This document shows positions 42,298 to 51,503 of a DNA stretch of 53,477 bases, piece after piece (the first letter of the stretch is position 1; each line of letters begins with the position of its first letter). This DNA comes from Desulfobulbaceae bacterium UBA5173 (GTDB lineage Bacteria > Desulfobacterota > Desulfobulbia > Desulfobulbales > Desulfobulbaceae): NCBI GenBank assembly GCA_002413355.1, contig DHWV01000089.1, forward strand, positions 625-54,101, read 5' to 3'. A model generated the notes under the pieces. The model had not been told where the DNA came from, did no database searches, and worked only from the letters and a program-made list of their open reading frames with translations. Position numbers and translations under genes: made by a program.

Positions 42298-42861
42298 ATG
42301 CACCCTGCATCTGAACACCCCGGCCTTGGCTGGGAGCTGCTGGCAGCCCTGCGCGCGGCTGTTCTCACTATTGTTGTCTGCGGCCTGCTCTATCCAGCCT
42401 TCATCTGGGCCATCGGCCAGACTCTGACCCCGCACGCTGCCAATGGCTCGCTGCTCCGCAATGCCAAGCATGAAGTCATCGGCAGCGCGCTGATCGCCCA
42501 AGGCTTCAGCAGGCCGGAATACTTCTGGCCGCGCCCCTCGGCAGTGGAGTACAACGCGGCTGGCTCTGGCGGCAGCAACCTCTCGCCGACTAGCCCGGAA
42601 CTACGTAGCAAGGTAGAGGCGCAGCTCGCTCGCTTCAGCGCAGATGCCCAGCACCCGCTGCCCCTTGACCTCGCTTCTGCCTCTGGCAGCGGCCTTGATC
42701 CGCAGATAACGCGGGCAGCGGCGGAATATCAGGCGGAGCGGGTTGCCAAGGCGCGGCATTGGCCGGTCAGCAAGGTTGTTGATCTCCTCAAAGAACAGCA
42801 GCGCGGCGGGCTGATCAACGTCCTTGCCACCAACCTGGCCTTGGACACGCAGGGGCAATGA
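42298..42861 (+). CDS. kdpC: Potassium-transporting ATPase subunit KdpC
   Basis: 187 residues, one N-terminal membrane helix (LRAAVLTIVVCGLLYPAFIW) and a periplasmic domain with the family pattern SALIAQGFSRPEYFWPRPSA, SGGSNLSPTSPEL and DPQITRAAAEYQAERVA. It stabilises the complex and raises ATP affinity. GGAG lies 9 bp before ATG 42298. It overlaps the kdpD fragment by four bases. Confidence 0.95.
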   Translation: MHPASEHPGLGWELLAALRAAVLTIVVCGLLYPAFIWAIGQTLTPHAANGSLLRNAKHEVIGSALIAQGFSRPEYFWPRPSAVEYNAAGSGGSNLSPTSPELRSKVEAQLARFSADAQHPLPLDLASASGSGLDPQITRAAAEYQAERVAKARHWPVSKVVDLLKEQQRGGLINVLATNLALDTQGQ

Positions 42862-44006
42862 GCAGCGAGCGGGCAGACAAGTTCCTCCGCCTGATCCGCC
42901 GCTCGCAGCGGGGGCGGCTGAAGATATATCTCGGCTATGCCGCTGGTGTGGGCAAGACCTGCCAGATGCTGCTCGAAGGCCACCGTCTGCGTGAGGACGG
43001 CATTGACGTGGTGATTGGCATGGTCGAAACGCATGGCCGCGCTGAGACCGAGAACCTGTGCGGCGGACTGGATTTGCTGCCGCGCCGCAGCGTCAGCTAC
43101 CGGGGTATTGCCATTGAAGAGATGGATGTGGACGCGCTCCTGGCCCGCAAGCCAGCGGTTGCCTTGGTCGATGAACTGGCGCACACCAACGTGCCAGGCA
43201 GCCGCAACGGCAAGCGCTGGCAGGATGTGGAGGAGCTGTTAGCGGCGGGCATTCATGTCATCTCTACCCTGAATGTCCAGCACTTAGAGAGCCTGTACGA
43301 GACGGTCGAAAGGGCGACGAGCGTCAAGGTGCGGGAACGCATCCCTGACCGGGTGGTGGCTGAGGCGGATCAGCTGGTCAACGTTGACATCACGGTGGAA
43401 GACCTGCGCCGCCGCCTGAGCGAGGGCAAGGTGTATGCGGGCGAGAAGAAAGAGGCTGCCCTGGCGCACTTCTTCCGCCCGGCCAACCTGGAGCAGTTGC
43501 GTGAGCTAACCCTGCGCGAGCTGGCTGCCCAGTTGGACGCACGGCAGCGGGACAGCCCTCAGCAGGCTGAGGAGAGCGCATCCAGCCCGGATCAGGTCAT
43601 GGTCTGCCTGAGTTCTAAAGGGCCGAACAGCCGTGCCCTGCTGCGCTATGGCTCACGCCTGGCTGGGCGGCTGAACCGCAACTGGTATGCGGTCTATGTG
43701 CAGACCGCCAAGGAGCGGCCCGCCCTGATTGACGCGGCCACCCAACGCCAGTTGGCCAACACGCTGGTGCTTGCCCAGCAGCTCGGCGCGACCGTCTTCA
43801 CCTGCAAGGGGGATGATGTGGTGCAGACTATCCTTCAGTTTGCCAAGGAGTACCGGGTCGGCCATGTGGTAATCGGCAGCCCAGTGCGCAAGGTGCCCTT
43901 CTGGCGGCGACTCTGGGGCGAAGTCAGCCTGGTCGAGCGGCTCATCACCGAGGGCAGTGGGATCACGGTGGCAGTACCGGATACCAAGGCGGTGGGCAGG
44001 GAGTAG
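42858..44006 (+). CDS. kdpD: Short KdpD: sensory and USP domains only
   Basis: 382 residues, matching the N-terminal cytoplasmic region of KdpD: GRLKIYLGYAAGVGKTCQML with the Walker A GVGKT, DVVIGMVETHGR, LVDELAHTNVPGSRNGKRWQ and, from ~245, a universal-stress-protein-like domain (VMVCLSSKGPNS, HVVIGSPVRK). The four membrane helices, HisKA and HATPase domains of full-length KdpD are absent. Kinase-less KdpD forms are known in several bacteria. The stop is followed by a terminator, and no kdpE is present. Confidence 0.92.
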   Translation: MSSERADKFLRLIRRSQRGRLKIYLGYAAGVGKTCQMLLEGHRLREDGIDVVIGMVETHGRAETENLCGGLDLLPRRSVSYRGIAIEEMDVDALLARKPAVALVDELAHTNVPGSRNGKRWQDVEELLAAGIHVISTLNVQHLESLYETVERATSVKVRERIPDRVVAEADQLVNVDITVEDLRRRLSEGKVYAGEKKEAALAHFFRPANLEQLRELTLRELAAQLDARQRDSPQQAEESASSPDQVMVCLSSKGPNSRALLRYGSRLAGRLNRNWYAVYVQTAKERPALIDAATQRQLANTLVLAQQLGATVFTCKGDDVVQTILQFAKEYRVGHVVIGSPVRKVPFWRRLWGEVSLVERLITEGSGITVAVPDTKAVGRE

Positions 44007-44033
44007 GGTGCTGGTGGAAAGAAGGGAAAGAAT

Positions 44034-44067
44034 AAAGCCCGCTAATCTGTTAAGGTTAGCGGGCTTT
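44034..44067. terminator. Bidirectional terminator between kdp operon and tRNA-Leu
   Basis: AAAGCCCGCTAA-tctgttaagg-TTAGCGGGCTTT, a perfect 12-bp GC-rich stem with A/T tails on both sides, placed to stop kdpD transcription on the plus strand and tRNA-Leu transcription on the minus strand. Confidence 0.9.
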
Positions 44068-44103
44068 ATTGGATTACTACGGATGCTGCTGGATTATAAA
44101 CAA

Positions 44104-44190
44104 TGGTGCCGAAGGTCGGACTCGAACCGACACGGGCTTCCCCACTACCACCTCAAGATAGCGTGTCTACCAATTCCACCACTTCGGCAC
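44104..44190 (-). tRNA. tRNA-Leu (anticodon GAG)
   Basis: Minus strand from 44190: acceptor GTGCCGAAG, D-arm TGGTGGAATTGGTAGACA, anticodon arm CTATCTTGAGGTGGTAG with GAG, a long variable arm, T-arm CGGTTCGAGTCCG, and CTTCGGCAC followed by an encoded CCA. The long variable arm and anticodon fit class II tRNA-Leu. 17 bp downstream of secG. Confidence 0.96.
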
Positions 44191-44206
44191 ACAATTCGTA
44201 TGCACA

Positions 44207-44707
44207 TTATTCTGCCTTTTTCTCGGCAGGGGCTGCTGGTGCGGTCTGCGTTTGTTTAACTGGAACTACAGGTTCAGCCTTCTTCTGCTCTGGGGTAACT
44301 ACCGGCTTCTCAACCGGAGCAGGAACACGTTCCACAGGCTTCGCTGGCTCCACCTTCACTGCCGCTGGAGCAGGTTTAGGTTTCTCCGTTGGCATCGGAA
44401 TCGTCACCGGAGCTTCTTTCTTCACTGGCGCGGCTGCTTCCTTCTTCGGCAGCGTGCTCATGATCGAGCCACCGCTTTTATGCGCCGAAAGATACGCCAG
44501 CGTCACCGAAGTTCCCATGAACACGATTGCCGAGAACGTAGTGATTTTATTCAGCAGCGGCAACGGCCCTTCGCTACCGAACAGCGTCTGGCTGGAGCCA
44601 CCGCCGAACGTGGCACCGGCATCCGCTCCCTTGCCGTGCTGCAACAGCACGATGGCAATCAGGAAGAAACAGACGATAACGTGAATGATGATCAGCAGTG
44701 TTGTCAT
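44207..44707 (-). CDS. secG: Protein-export membrane protein SecG with long Pro/Lys tail
   Basis: 166 residues. The first ~85 are SecG: two membrane helices (LLIIIHVIVCFFLIAIVLLQ; ITTFSAIVFMGTSVTLAYL) around the conserved HGKGADAGATFGGGSSQTLFG segment (split: GKGADAGATFGGGS, QTLFG). The remaining ~80 residues are Pro/Lys/Ala/Val-rich and probably disordered, an extension common in this group of bacteria. Overlaps the tpiA stop by four bases. Confidence 0.93.
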   Translation of the reverse strand: MTTLLIIIHVIVCFFLIAIVLLQHGKGADAGATFGGGSSQTLFGSEGPLPLLNKITTFSAIVFMGTSVTLAYLSAHKSGGSIMSTLPKKEAAAPVKKEAPVTIPMPTEKPKPAPAAVKVEPAKPVERVPAPVEKPVVTPEQKKAEPVVPVKQTQTAPAAPAEKKAE

Positions 44708-45459
44708 GTGAAATGAATTATCCGCTCAAAAGCCTTAGCGTTCAATGACGCGCCGCCCACTAAAACCCCGTCAATGTCGGGCTGGGCCATCAGGCTGTCA
44801 ACATTCTCAGCTTTGACCGAGCCACCATACAGTATTCTGACGCGCCCGGCAAGTGTTTTTTCATAGAAGCGGCTCAAAACAGCGCGGATGAAGGCGTGAA
44901 CCTCCTGCGCTTGCTCCTTGCTGGCGGTTTTGCCAGTGCCGATGGCCCAGACCGGCTCGTAGGCAATGACAGTTTTCCCCATCTGCGCGGCGGTCACATC
45001 TGCCAAGCCCTGCGCCAGTTGTTCCTCAACCACGGTGAAGGTGCTGCCCGCCTCGCGCTCAGTCAAGGTTTCGCCGACGCAGAGGATGGGCGCGAGGCCG
45101 TGCTGCAAGGCAGCCCGCAGCCGCAGGCTGATCATCGCGTTGTCTTCACCGAAGACCTGCCGCCGCTCGGAATGGCCGATGATCACCATCTCCGCCCCGG
45201 CATCCAAGAGCATCGGCGGCGAGACCTCGCCGGTGAAGGCCCCTTCCTTTTCCCAGCCCACGTTCTGGCCCGCAACCTTGACCGCCGTGCCGCGCACAGC
45301 CTCCGCGACCGCATTCAAGGCGGTGAACGGCGGGGCGATCATCACCTCGCGGTCGGTCAAGCCCTGGCTGGCCGCAGCCACAGCCGCCGCAAGCCGCACG
45401 GCCTCGGCGCGGTTCAGATACATCTTCCAGTTGCCTGCGATCAGCGGTGTTCTGGGCAT
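44704..45459 (-). CDS. tpiA: Triosephosphate isomerase
   Basis: 251 residues, a complete TIM barrel: GNWKMY at the N-terminus, catalytic His in IIGHSERRQ and catalytic Glu in IAYEPVWAIGTGK, then ILYGGSVK. Part of the gap-pgk-tpiA-secG glycolytic block on the minus strand; the ATGA overlap couples it to secG. Confidence 0.97.
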   Translation of the reverse strand: MPRTPLIAGNWKMYLNRAEAVRLAAAVAAASQGLTDREVMIAPPFTALNAVAEAVRGTAVKVAGQNVGWEKEGAFTGEVSPPMLLDAGAEMVIIGHSERRQVFGEDNAMISLRLRAALQHGLAPILCVGETLTEREAGSTFTVVEEQLAQGLADVTAAQMGKTVIAYEPVWAIGTGKTASKEQAQEVHAFIRAVLSRFYEKTLAGRVRILYGGSVKAENVDSLMAQPDIDGVLVGGASLNAKAFERIIHFT

Positions 45460-45544
45460 TTTTCCTCCGAAAAAATGTCAATTCCAATTCTATAGCATGA
45501 GCTGCTGCCATTGGCTTCTGTCGACCTGTCCAGCATCCGGGTTT

Positions 45545-46184
45545 CTACTTTTCCTCTGAAGAACGCAGCAGCCGGATATTGTTGCAGGTGAAGGTGTTAT
45601 GCGATTGACTCGGACGGCTGATTAACTCCAGGATTTGCCCGATCTGGTTTTTGATAAACCACTGAATCAACCCGCCGTCCCGAGCAGGCTCGACTGAGGT
45701 TCTCTTCCAACCTTCGGCAAAGAGCAGGGCAGCCTCTTCATCCACATCTTCACAAAGCACGGCGATATGATGCACCCCGCTCAGACCGTGTCGTTGAACA
45801 AAGCGGTGAATCTGATCCCCGGTCTCTGTCGGCGAAACCAGCACCAACAGTCCACGTCCTTGGATATCCACTGTGGCCAAGTTCAACCACAGATCTTTCG
45901 GCATATCAGCAATAAAGGTCTCATCGCAGAATTCCACCGGCCAGAGTGCAGGTCCCTCGACCGTCGGACAACCGGCCCGGTTCAAGGCGGTGGTAAATAT
46001 CTCCCACTGCCTCCTTGGAAGGCAGGATCTGGAGGTAATGATCAACCCGGTATGACCGTCCTGCCAGCTCAATGGCAAAATCGGCGTTCAGCCAAGCCGC
46101 AGGTTCCATGTATGCAGGGAGGTAGGAAAACCGTCCATTCAGCACCTGTACCACATCATTCGAGGACTTTGTATTTTCAGGCAC
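45545..46184 (-). pseudogene. VOC/glyoxalase-like protein, frameshifted
   Basis: Two overlapping frames together give one protein of about 210 residues. The first starts at GTG 46184 (good GGAG 6 bp upstream; VPENTKSSNDVVQVL) and runs through a beta-strand-rich half ending KEAVGDIYH. The match then switches near base 45990 to the +1 frame (LNRAGCPTVEGPALWP, VHHIAVLCEDVDEEAA, LIQWFIKNQIGQILELISRP). HHIAV and the IQWF...GQILELI end are typical of VOC-fold proteins. Either a true inactivating frameshift or a sequencing error. It sits between pgk and tpiA. Confidence 0.65.
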
Positions 46185-46230
46185 AATTCACTCCAGCGTA
46201 ATGGGTGGTAATACAGTTTTCCCCTGCCAA

Positions 46231-47406
46231 TTACTCCAACGCCGCCACTCCTGGCAGCACCTTGCCTTCCATCAGCTCCAAGAAGGCGCCGCCGCCGGTG
46301 GACATGTAGGAAATATTGTCAGCCTCGCCGGACTGCGTCACTGCCGCGTTGGAATCGCCGCCGCCGGTGATGCTCAGGGCGTGCGACGAGGCCACTGCGT
46401 GCGCCAAGGCCATTGTGCCGCGTGCGAAGGCATCCATCTCAAAGGCACCCATCGGGCCGTTCCAGACAATGGTCTTCGCATCGGCCAGCACTTCCGAGAA
46501 GCAAATCACCGAGGCCGGGCCAATGTCCAACGCCATCCAGCCGTCCGGGATGTCCTGCACCGTCACCTGCTTGCAGACCGCATCCGGGGCGAACCGGTCG
46601 GCGGCAATCACATCCACGGGCAGATAGACTTTCACGCCCTTGGCTTTCGCGTCGGCCAGAATCTGCCGCGCGCTGTCCAAGAGATCGTCCTCCACTTTGG
46701 AAGCCCCGACCGCCAGCCCTTGGCTCTTCAGGAAGGTGTTGGCCATCGCCCCGCCGATCAGCATTTTGTCCACTTTATCCAGCATCCGGGTCAAGGCGTT
46801 GAGCTTGCTCGAAACCTTAGCCCCGCCGACAATGGCCACCAAAGGTCGCTGCGGCGCGTCAATGGCGCGGTGAAAATAATCCAGCTCCTTGTGCAGCAGC
46901 AGCCCGGCGGCCTTCTCTGTGACATGCGCCGTGATGCCCGCCACCGAAGCGTGCGCCCGGTGCGAAACAGCAAAGGCATCGTTGACATAGACATCTGCCA
47001 GCGCGGCGAGCTGCTTGGAGAAGGCCGCGTCGTTGCCTTCCTCTTCAGCATAAAAGCGGAGGTTTTCCAGCAGCAGAATATCTCCATTCTTCAGAGCGGC
47101 AGCTTCCTTTTCCGCCTCCGGCCCGACGCAATCATTCGCCAGCTTGACTTCTTTGCCCAGAAGCTCCGCCAGCCGCCCGGCAATAGGCTTGAGCGAGTAT
47201 TTTTCTACCCGCTTGCCCTTGGGCCGCCCCATGTGCGAGGCGAGAATCACTTTCGCGCCCTGCCCGACAGCGTATTGAATGGTCGGCAGCACCATGCGGA
47301 TGCGCAGATCGTCGGTGATTTCGCCCTGCTCGTTCATCGGCACGTTGAAATCTGCCCGGATCAGCGCCCGTTTGCCGTTCAGCTCCAGATCGCGGATCGT
47401 CTTCAT
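46231..47406 (-). CDS. pgk: Phosphoglycerate kinase
   Basis: 391 residues. N-terminal RALIRADFNVPMN, substrate-binding SHMGRPKG, and the nucleotide-binding VWNGPMGAFE and TGGGDSNAAV followed by STGGGAFLELMEG. Complete and of normal length. It starts 12 bp after gap on the same strand. Confidence 0.98.
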   Translation of the reverse strand: MKTIRDLELNGKRALIRADFNVPMNEQGEITDDLRIRMVLPTIQYAVGQGAKVILASHMGRPKGKRVEKYSLKPIAGRLAELLGKEVKLANDCVGPEAEKEAAALKNGDILLLENLRFYAEEEGNDAAFSKQLAALADVYVNDAFAVSHRAHASVAGITAHVTEKAAGLLLHKELDYFHRAIDAPQRPLVAIVGGAKVSSKLNALTRMLDKVDKMLIGGAMANTFLKSQGLAVGASKVEDDLLDSARQILADAKAKGVKVYLPVDVIAADRFAPDAVCKQVTVQDIPDGWMALDIGPASVICFSEVLADAKTIVWNGPMGAFEMDAFARGTMALAHAVASSHALSITGGGDSNAAVTQSGEADNISYMSTGGGAFLELMEGKVLPGVAALE

Positions 47407-47418
47407 GCTCGTTCCTCC

Positions 47419-48639
47419 TCAGACCATCTGGCTGGCAACGGAAACAGTCAGGTCGCCGAGCATGTTGGTGTAGCTGCCCAGCTCGTTGTCGTACCAGCCG
47501 TAAATAACCGCCTGGGTCATGGGAATTTCCAGCACTGGCGGCACTTGGCCGGGCGCGAAGTTGCAGCTTTTCAGGTGATCAAGATGCAGCTTGAGGGCGG
47601 CGGTGCGGGTGTGAGTCTCAGTGGCCTCGATCACCGCTGCGGCCTGCGGCGTGCCGATGATGTCGGACGACACATTCTGCGCCTCCGAGTATTGCAGATA
47701 CGGCGAATTGGCGGCGTAGTCGCGGTAAATGCCGTTGATCAGTTCGCGCTTGATCGGGTTCTCCAGCTCATCTTGGAAATTCATCACCAGAATGATCAGC
47801 GAGCCGCTGGCGGTCGGAATGCGGACGGATTCAGCGATGAAACCGATGCTTTTCATCTCCGGGATGACCAGGCCCAGCGCCTTGGCCGCGCCAGTGGTGG
47901 TCAGAATGATGTTGTTGAGCAGGGAGCGGGTCTTGCGCAGGTCGGTCGCTCCGGCGGACGGCACGCTGTCTAAAACCTTCTGGCTGCCGGTGGCGGCATG
48001 AACCGTGACCATTGAGGCGGTCAGCATCCGCTCGGCACCAAAATGATCGAGCAGCGGCTTGATCATGTAGGACAAACAGGTGGTGGTGCAGGAGGCGGCG
48101 GAAATGATCGCGTGCTGCTCCGGCTTGTAGTCGTCATCGTTGATGCCCATCACCGCCGTGACCGCATCCGCAGGCATGTCCAGTCCCTTGGATTTGATCT
48201 TGAACGGCGCAGAAACCAGCACCTTCTCGGCTCCGGCTTGGAGATGGCCGCGCACTGAGCCGCTCTTCGCGTCGGCATCAGCGGTCGGATCTTTGAACAC
48301 GCCGGTGGTGTCCACAACAATGCGGACGTTGTTCTCCTGCCACTTGATATCCTTCGGATTGCGGGCCTCGCGCAGCACCGTCACAGGAACGCCGTTCACA
48401 GTCATGGTTCCGGCTGCCTCGTTCAGATTCTCAATCACCCTGCCGCCTTTGTGGCCGTGCAGATAGGTGGCCAGCTTGCCGTAGGTGGAGTCCTTCTCGA
48501 TCAGCGAGGCGATGTCCTCCAAGCCGCCGCCGACCTGACGGCCCAAGTTGACCACGATCTCTGAAAAATGCTGCCGCGAAACATGGTGCCATAGGGAAAG
48601 TTTGCCGATTCTGCCCAGACCGTTGATGCCGAGTTTCAT
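47419..48639 (-). CDS. gap: Glyceraldehyde-3-phosphate dehydrogenase, long form
   Basis: 406 residues, longer than the usual ~335 because of insertions in the N-terminal part (GLEDIASLIEKDSTYGKLAT). NAD-binding INGLGRIGK at the N-terminus, catalytic Cys184 in SAASCTTTCLS, and the His region VTVHAATGSQKVLDS. C-terminal WYDNELGSYTNMLGDL as in all GAPDHs. The ATG has AGGAG 8 bp upstream. First gene of the glycolytic operon. Confidence 0.95.
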   Translation of the reverse strand: MKLGINGLGRIGKLSLWHHVSRQHFSEIVVNLGRQVGGGLEDIASLIEKDSTYGKLATYLHGHKGGRVIENLNEAAGTMTVNGVPVTVLREARNPKDIKWQENNVRIVVDTTGVFKDPTADADAKSGSVRGHLQAGAEKVLVSAPFKIKSKGLDMPADAVTAVMGINDDDYKPEQHAIISAASCTTTCLSYMIKPLLDHFGAERMLTASMVTVHAATGSQKVLDSVPSAGATDLRKTRSLLNNIILTTTGAAKALGLVIPEMKSIGFIAESVRIPTASGSLIILVMNFQDELENPIKRELINGIYRDYAANSPYLQYSEAQNVSSDIIGTPQAAAVIEATETHTRTAALKLHLDHLKSCNFAPGQVPPVLEIPMTQAVIYGWYDNELGSYTNMLGDLTVSVASQMV

Positions 48640-48851
48640 GCTTGGGTTCTCCTGTGGTGTGCTGTCAATATGTTTTCCGCCCTGTGCCGGGGCGGCTGTG
48701 CGCTGCCGAGTCTGCCGCAGGCGGCAGGGTGCTGCAAAGTTCAGGTGAATATTTTTGCAAAGAACAGTATGATGCGCTGATTCAGCTATCTATGATAGGT
48801 GATAAATCAGCTTCTGACAATATCAAACCGGATTGCGCGGAAAATTTATCC

Positions 48852-49553
48852 ATGAAAAAAGCGGTCATTCTTCTCAGCGGCGGGCTGGACTCCACCACCG
48901 TGCTGGCCATTGCCCGGAGCCGGGGCTTTCAGTGTCATTGCCTCAGCTTCCGCTACGGCCAGAAGCAGGATATTGAATTGGAGCGGGCGGCGGTCATTGC
49001 CAAGGCCATGCGGGCCGAGCAGCATCTGATTCTGCGGCTGGATCTGGGCGCAATCGGCGGCTCGGCTTTGACTTCCGCCATCGAGGTGCCGAAAGACCGG
49101 AACGCCGAGGAGATCAGCTGCGGCATCCCAGTCACGTATGTGCCTGCCCGCAACATCATCTTTCTGTCCCACGCCATTGCCTGGGCCGAAGTGCTCGGCG
49201 CGGCGGACATTTTTCTCGGCATCAATGCGGTGGATTACAGCGGCTATCCCGACTGCCGCCCGGATTTCCTCGCCGCCTTTGCTCAGGCCGCCAACCTCGG
49301 CACTAAAGCGGGCAGCACCGGCAGCCCGTTCCGCTTTCACGCCCCGCTGATTGAATTGAGCAAGAAGGAGATTATTGAAGTCGGCCTACGGCTGGGCGTG
49401 GATTATTCACTGACGCACAGCTGCTACGACCCGGTGCAGGGCTTGGCCTGCGGTCACTGCGATGCCTGCATACTTCGGCTGAAGGGTTTTGCTGAGGCGG
49501 GGAGGAAGGATCCGGCGCGATATTGGGAACAGCAAGATAAACAGCTTGGTTGA
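48852..49553 (+). CDS. queC: 7-cyano-7-deazaguanine synthase QueC
   Basis: 233 residues from ATG 48852. It converts 7-carboxy-7-deazaguanine to preQ0 in queuosine synthesis. PP-loop SGGLDS at 9-14, FRYGQKQDIEL, PARNIIFLSHA, and the zinc cluster CYDPVQGLACGHCDACILR near the C-terminus. Longer in-frame starts (48642, 48792) are not conserved. Divergent from gap, with a 212-bp gap in which no clear promoter was identified. Confidence 0.95.
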   Translation: MKKAVILLSGGLDSTTVLAIARSRGFQCHCLSFRYGQKQDIELERAAVIAKAMRAEQHLILRLDLGAIGGSALTSAIEVPKDRNAEEISCGIPVTYVPARNIIFLSHAIAWAEVLGAADIFLGINAVDYSGYPDCRPDFLAAFAQAANLGTKAGSTGSPFRFHAPLIELSKKEIIEVGLRLGVDYSLTHSCYDPVQGLACGHCDACILRLKGFAEAGRKDPARYWEQQDKQLG

Positions 49554-49577
49554 TCAAAAACAACGAGGAGTAATGCT

Positions 49578-50090
49578 ATGGATAAAGAAAGAACCCGCAA
49601 GGTGTTGCAGAAACTGATTGATGTTTTTCCCATACCATTGAACGCGCATAGTTTTGATGTGCCAAATGGTAAGGAACAGGAATTTCGTAACTTCCTTATA
49701 GAGTTGAAACAGAGAGGTTTTATTGAAGCCACCCCCTCTTTTGGCAACATGCGTGAAAATCGTGGCATGATATTAGACGTTTTTGGTATTGAGATCACCA
49801 AAGAAGGGAGAGAATTTATGGACGAACGGAACGAGCAGTCTTCGCAAGTATTCAATATAGGGGTTCTGAACAATGCTTCTGGAACTCTAAACTTCGCTGG
49901 ACGTGATATCAATATCACCAATAACGAGGATGCGGATAAAATTATTCAACACCTCTTGGAGGTCATAGAAAAATCCAACCTTCCCGCTGAAAAGAAGAAA
50001 GGCCTCACGGATTCGGTGAAATCAATGATTGCCGCTGTAACGCCGAATGTTTTAGCCGGGCTTTTTGTTGAAGCGGTGAAAGCTGTGTAG
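49578..50090 (+). CDS. Uncharacterised winged-helix-like protein with GRDINI motif
   Basis: 170 residues, not recognised. Residues ~1-85 are rich in helices with a winged-helix-like end (FLIELKQRGFIEA, FGIEITKEGREFM). A beta segment NFAGRDINITN lies near residue 107; similar GxxVxI segments occur at the N-terminus of the TPR protein (AGGNVAVT). The C-terminal ~55 residues are helical (IIQHLLEVIEKSNLP, SVKSMIAAVTPNVLAGLF). Base composition is AT-rich against its GC-rich neighbours, suggesting recent arrival between queC and bioA. GAGGAG lies 9 bp upstream. Confidence 0.8.
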   Translation: MDKERTRKVLQKLIDVFPIPLNAHSFDVPNGKEQEFRNFLIELKQRGFIEATPSFGNMRENRGMILDVFGIEITKEGREFMDERNEQSSQVFNIGVLNNASGTLNFAGRDINITNNEDADKIIQHLLEVIEKSNLPAEKKKGLTDSVKSMIAAVTPNVLAGLFVEAVKAV

Positions 50091-50103
50091 GTAGCTGATT
50101 GCC

Positions 50104-51423
50104 ATGATTTATTCAAACGACCATGCCGCCTTTGACCGGCAGCACCTCTGGCACCCCTATGCTTCAGTGACCAAACCGCCGCCGGTGCATTGGATTGAAT
50201 CGGCCAGCGGGGTGCGGCTGAGGCTGCGAGACGGGCGCGAGCTGATCGATGGCGTGTCCTCGTGGTGGTCGGCGATTCACGGCCACAGCCATTCTGCGCT
50301 GACAGCCGCTCTCCGAGTTCAAGGGGAGAAGATGGCTCATGTCATGTTCGGCGGCCTGACGCACGGGCCTGCGATTGAGCTGGGCCGTCTGCTGCTTGAT
50401 ATTGCCCCTGCCGGGCTGGAAAAAATTTTCTACTGCGATTCCGGCTCGGTGGCCGTTGAGGTTGCCATGAAAATGGCCCTGCAATATCAGCAGGCTCGGA
50501 GGCAGTCGGAAAAATGCCGGTTCCTCACCGTGCGCGGCGGGTATCACGGTGACACCTTTCTTGCCATGTCGGTCTGCGATCCGGCCGGGATGCACACGCT
50601 TTTCAGTCGCGTCCTGCCGGAGCAGCTTTTTGCTCCCCGTCCGCAATGCCGTTTTGGAGAGCATTGGCAGCCCGACGACAGTGCCGAACTTGCCGCGCTC
50701 CTCGCCAAGCATCATGCAGAACTTGCTGCGGTGATCATTGAACCGATTTTCCAAGGCGCGGGCGGAATGTGGTTCTATCATCCTCAATATCTGCGCGAGC
50801 TGCGTCAGCTTTGCGACCGTTTCGATGTCCCGCTAATTTTTGACGAAGTTGCCACCGGCTTTGCCCGCACAGGAAAAATGTTTGCCGCCGAACACGCCGG
50901 AGTCAGCCCGGACATCTGTTGCATCGGCAAAGCCCTGACCGGCGGCTGTTTAACTTTGGCAGCCACATTGTGCACGGCCAAGATCGCCCAGACGATTTCG
51001 CAGGGCATTCCAGGTCTATTCATGCACGGCCCAACCTTCATGGCCAATCCGCTTGCCTGCGCGGTTGCTGCAGCCTCTATCAAACTGCTGTTAAACAGCA
51101 ACTGGCAGGAGAACGTTGCGGCTATTGAGCGGCAGCTCCGCCATGAACTGGAACCTGCCCGAAATTTGGCCAGCGTCGCTGACGTGCGGGTGCTGGGTGC
51201 AATCGGTGTGATTGAAATGCGGCAGCCGATGGACACAGCCGCGCTACAGCAGTTTTTTGCCGATCAGGGGGTGTGGCTCCGTCCCTTTGGCAGACTGATC
51301 TACTTGATGCCGCCGTATATTATCAGCACGTCTGACCTGACGCAGCTCACAGCAGCGGCATGTGGCGCAGCGCGGCTTCAAGCTGTTGTTTCCAACGGGG
51401 CGCAAGGATGGGCAATACCGTAG
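50104..51423 (+). CDS. bioA: Adenosylmethionine-8-amino-7-oxononanoate transaminase
   Basis: 439 residues, class III PLP aminotransferase that makes 7,8-diaminopelargonate in biotin synthesis. N-terminal HLWHPYASVTKPPP and DGVSSWWSAIHGH are diagnostic of BioA. PLP Asp is in IFDEVATGFARTGKMF and the Schiff-base Lys276 in CIGKALTGG. No other bio gene is next to it in the window. Confidence 0.95.
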   Translation: MIYSNDHAAFDRQHLWHPYASVTKPPPVHWIESASGVRLRLRDGRELIDGVSSWWSAIHGHSHSALTAALRVQGEKMAHVMFGGLTHGPAIELGRLLLDIAPAGLEKIFYCDSGSVAVEVAMKMALQYQQARRQSEKCRFLTVRGGYHGDTFLAMSVCDPAGMHTLFSRVLPEQLFAPRPQCRFGEHWQPDDSAELAALLAKHHAELAAVIIEPIFQGAGGMWFYHPQYLRELRQLCDRFDVPLIFDEVATGFARTGKMFAAEHAGVSPDICCIGKALTGGCLTLAATLCTAKIAQTISQGIPGLFMHGPTFMANPLACAVAAASIKLLLNSNWQENVAAIERQLRHELEPARNLASVADVRVLGAIGVIEMRQPMDTAALQQFFADQGVWLRPFGRLIYLMPPYIISTSDLTQLTAAACGAARLQAVVSNGAQGWAIP

Positions 51424-51503
51424 GCAAACGCTGCTTCGGCCAGATCAACGACGTGCTGATTGACAGGAACAGCGAATGCTTACCGTTGCAGGTGATGAAG
51501 AAA

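Noticed and set aside
46201..47973. 590-codon plus-strand frame opposite pgk and gap
   Set aside because: Antisense shadow of two conserved glycolytic genes.
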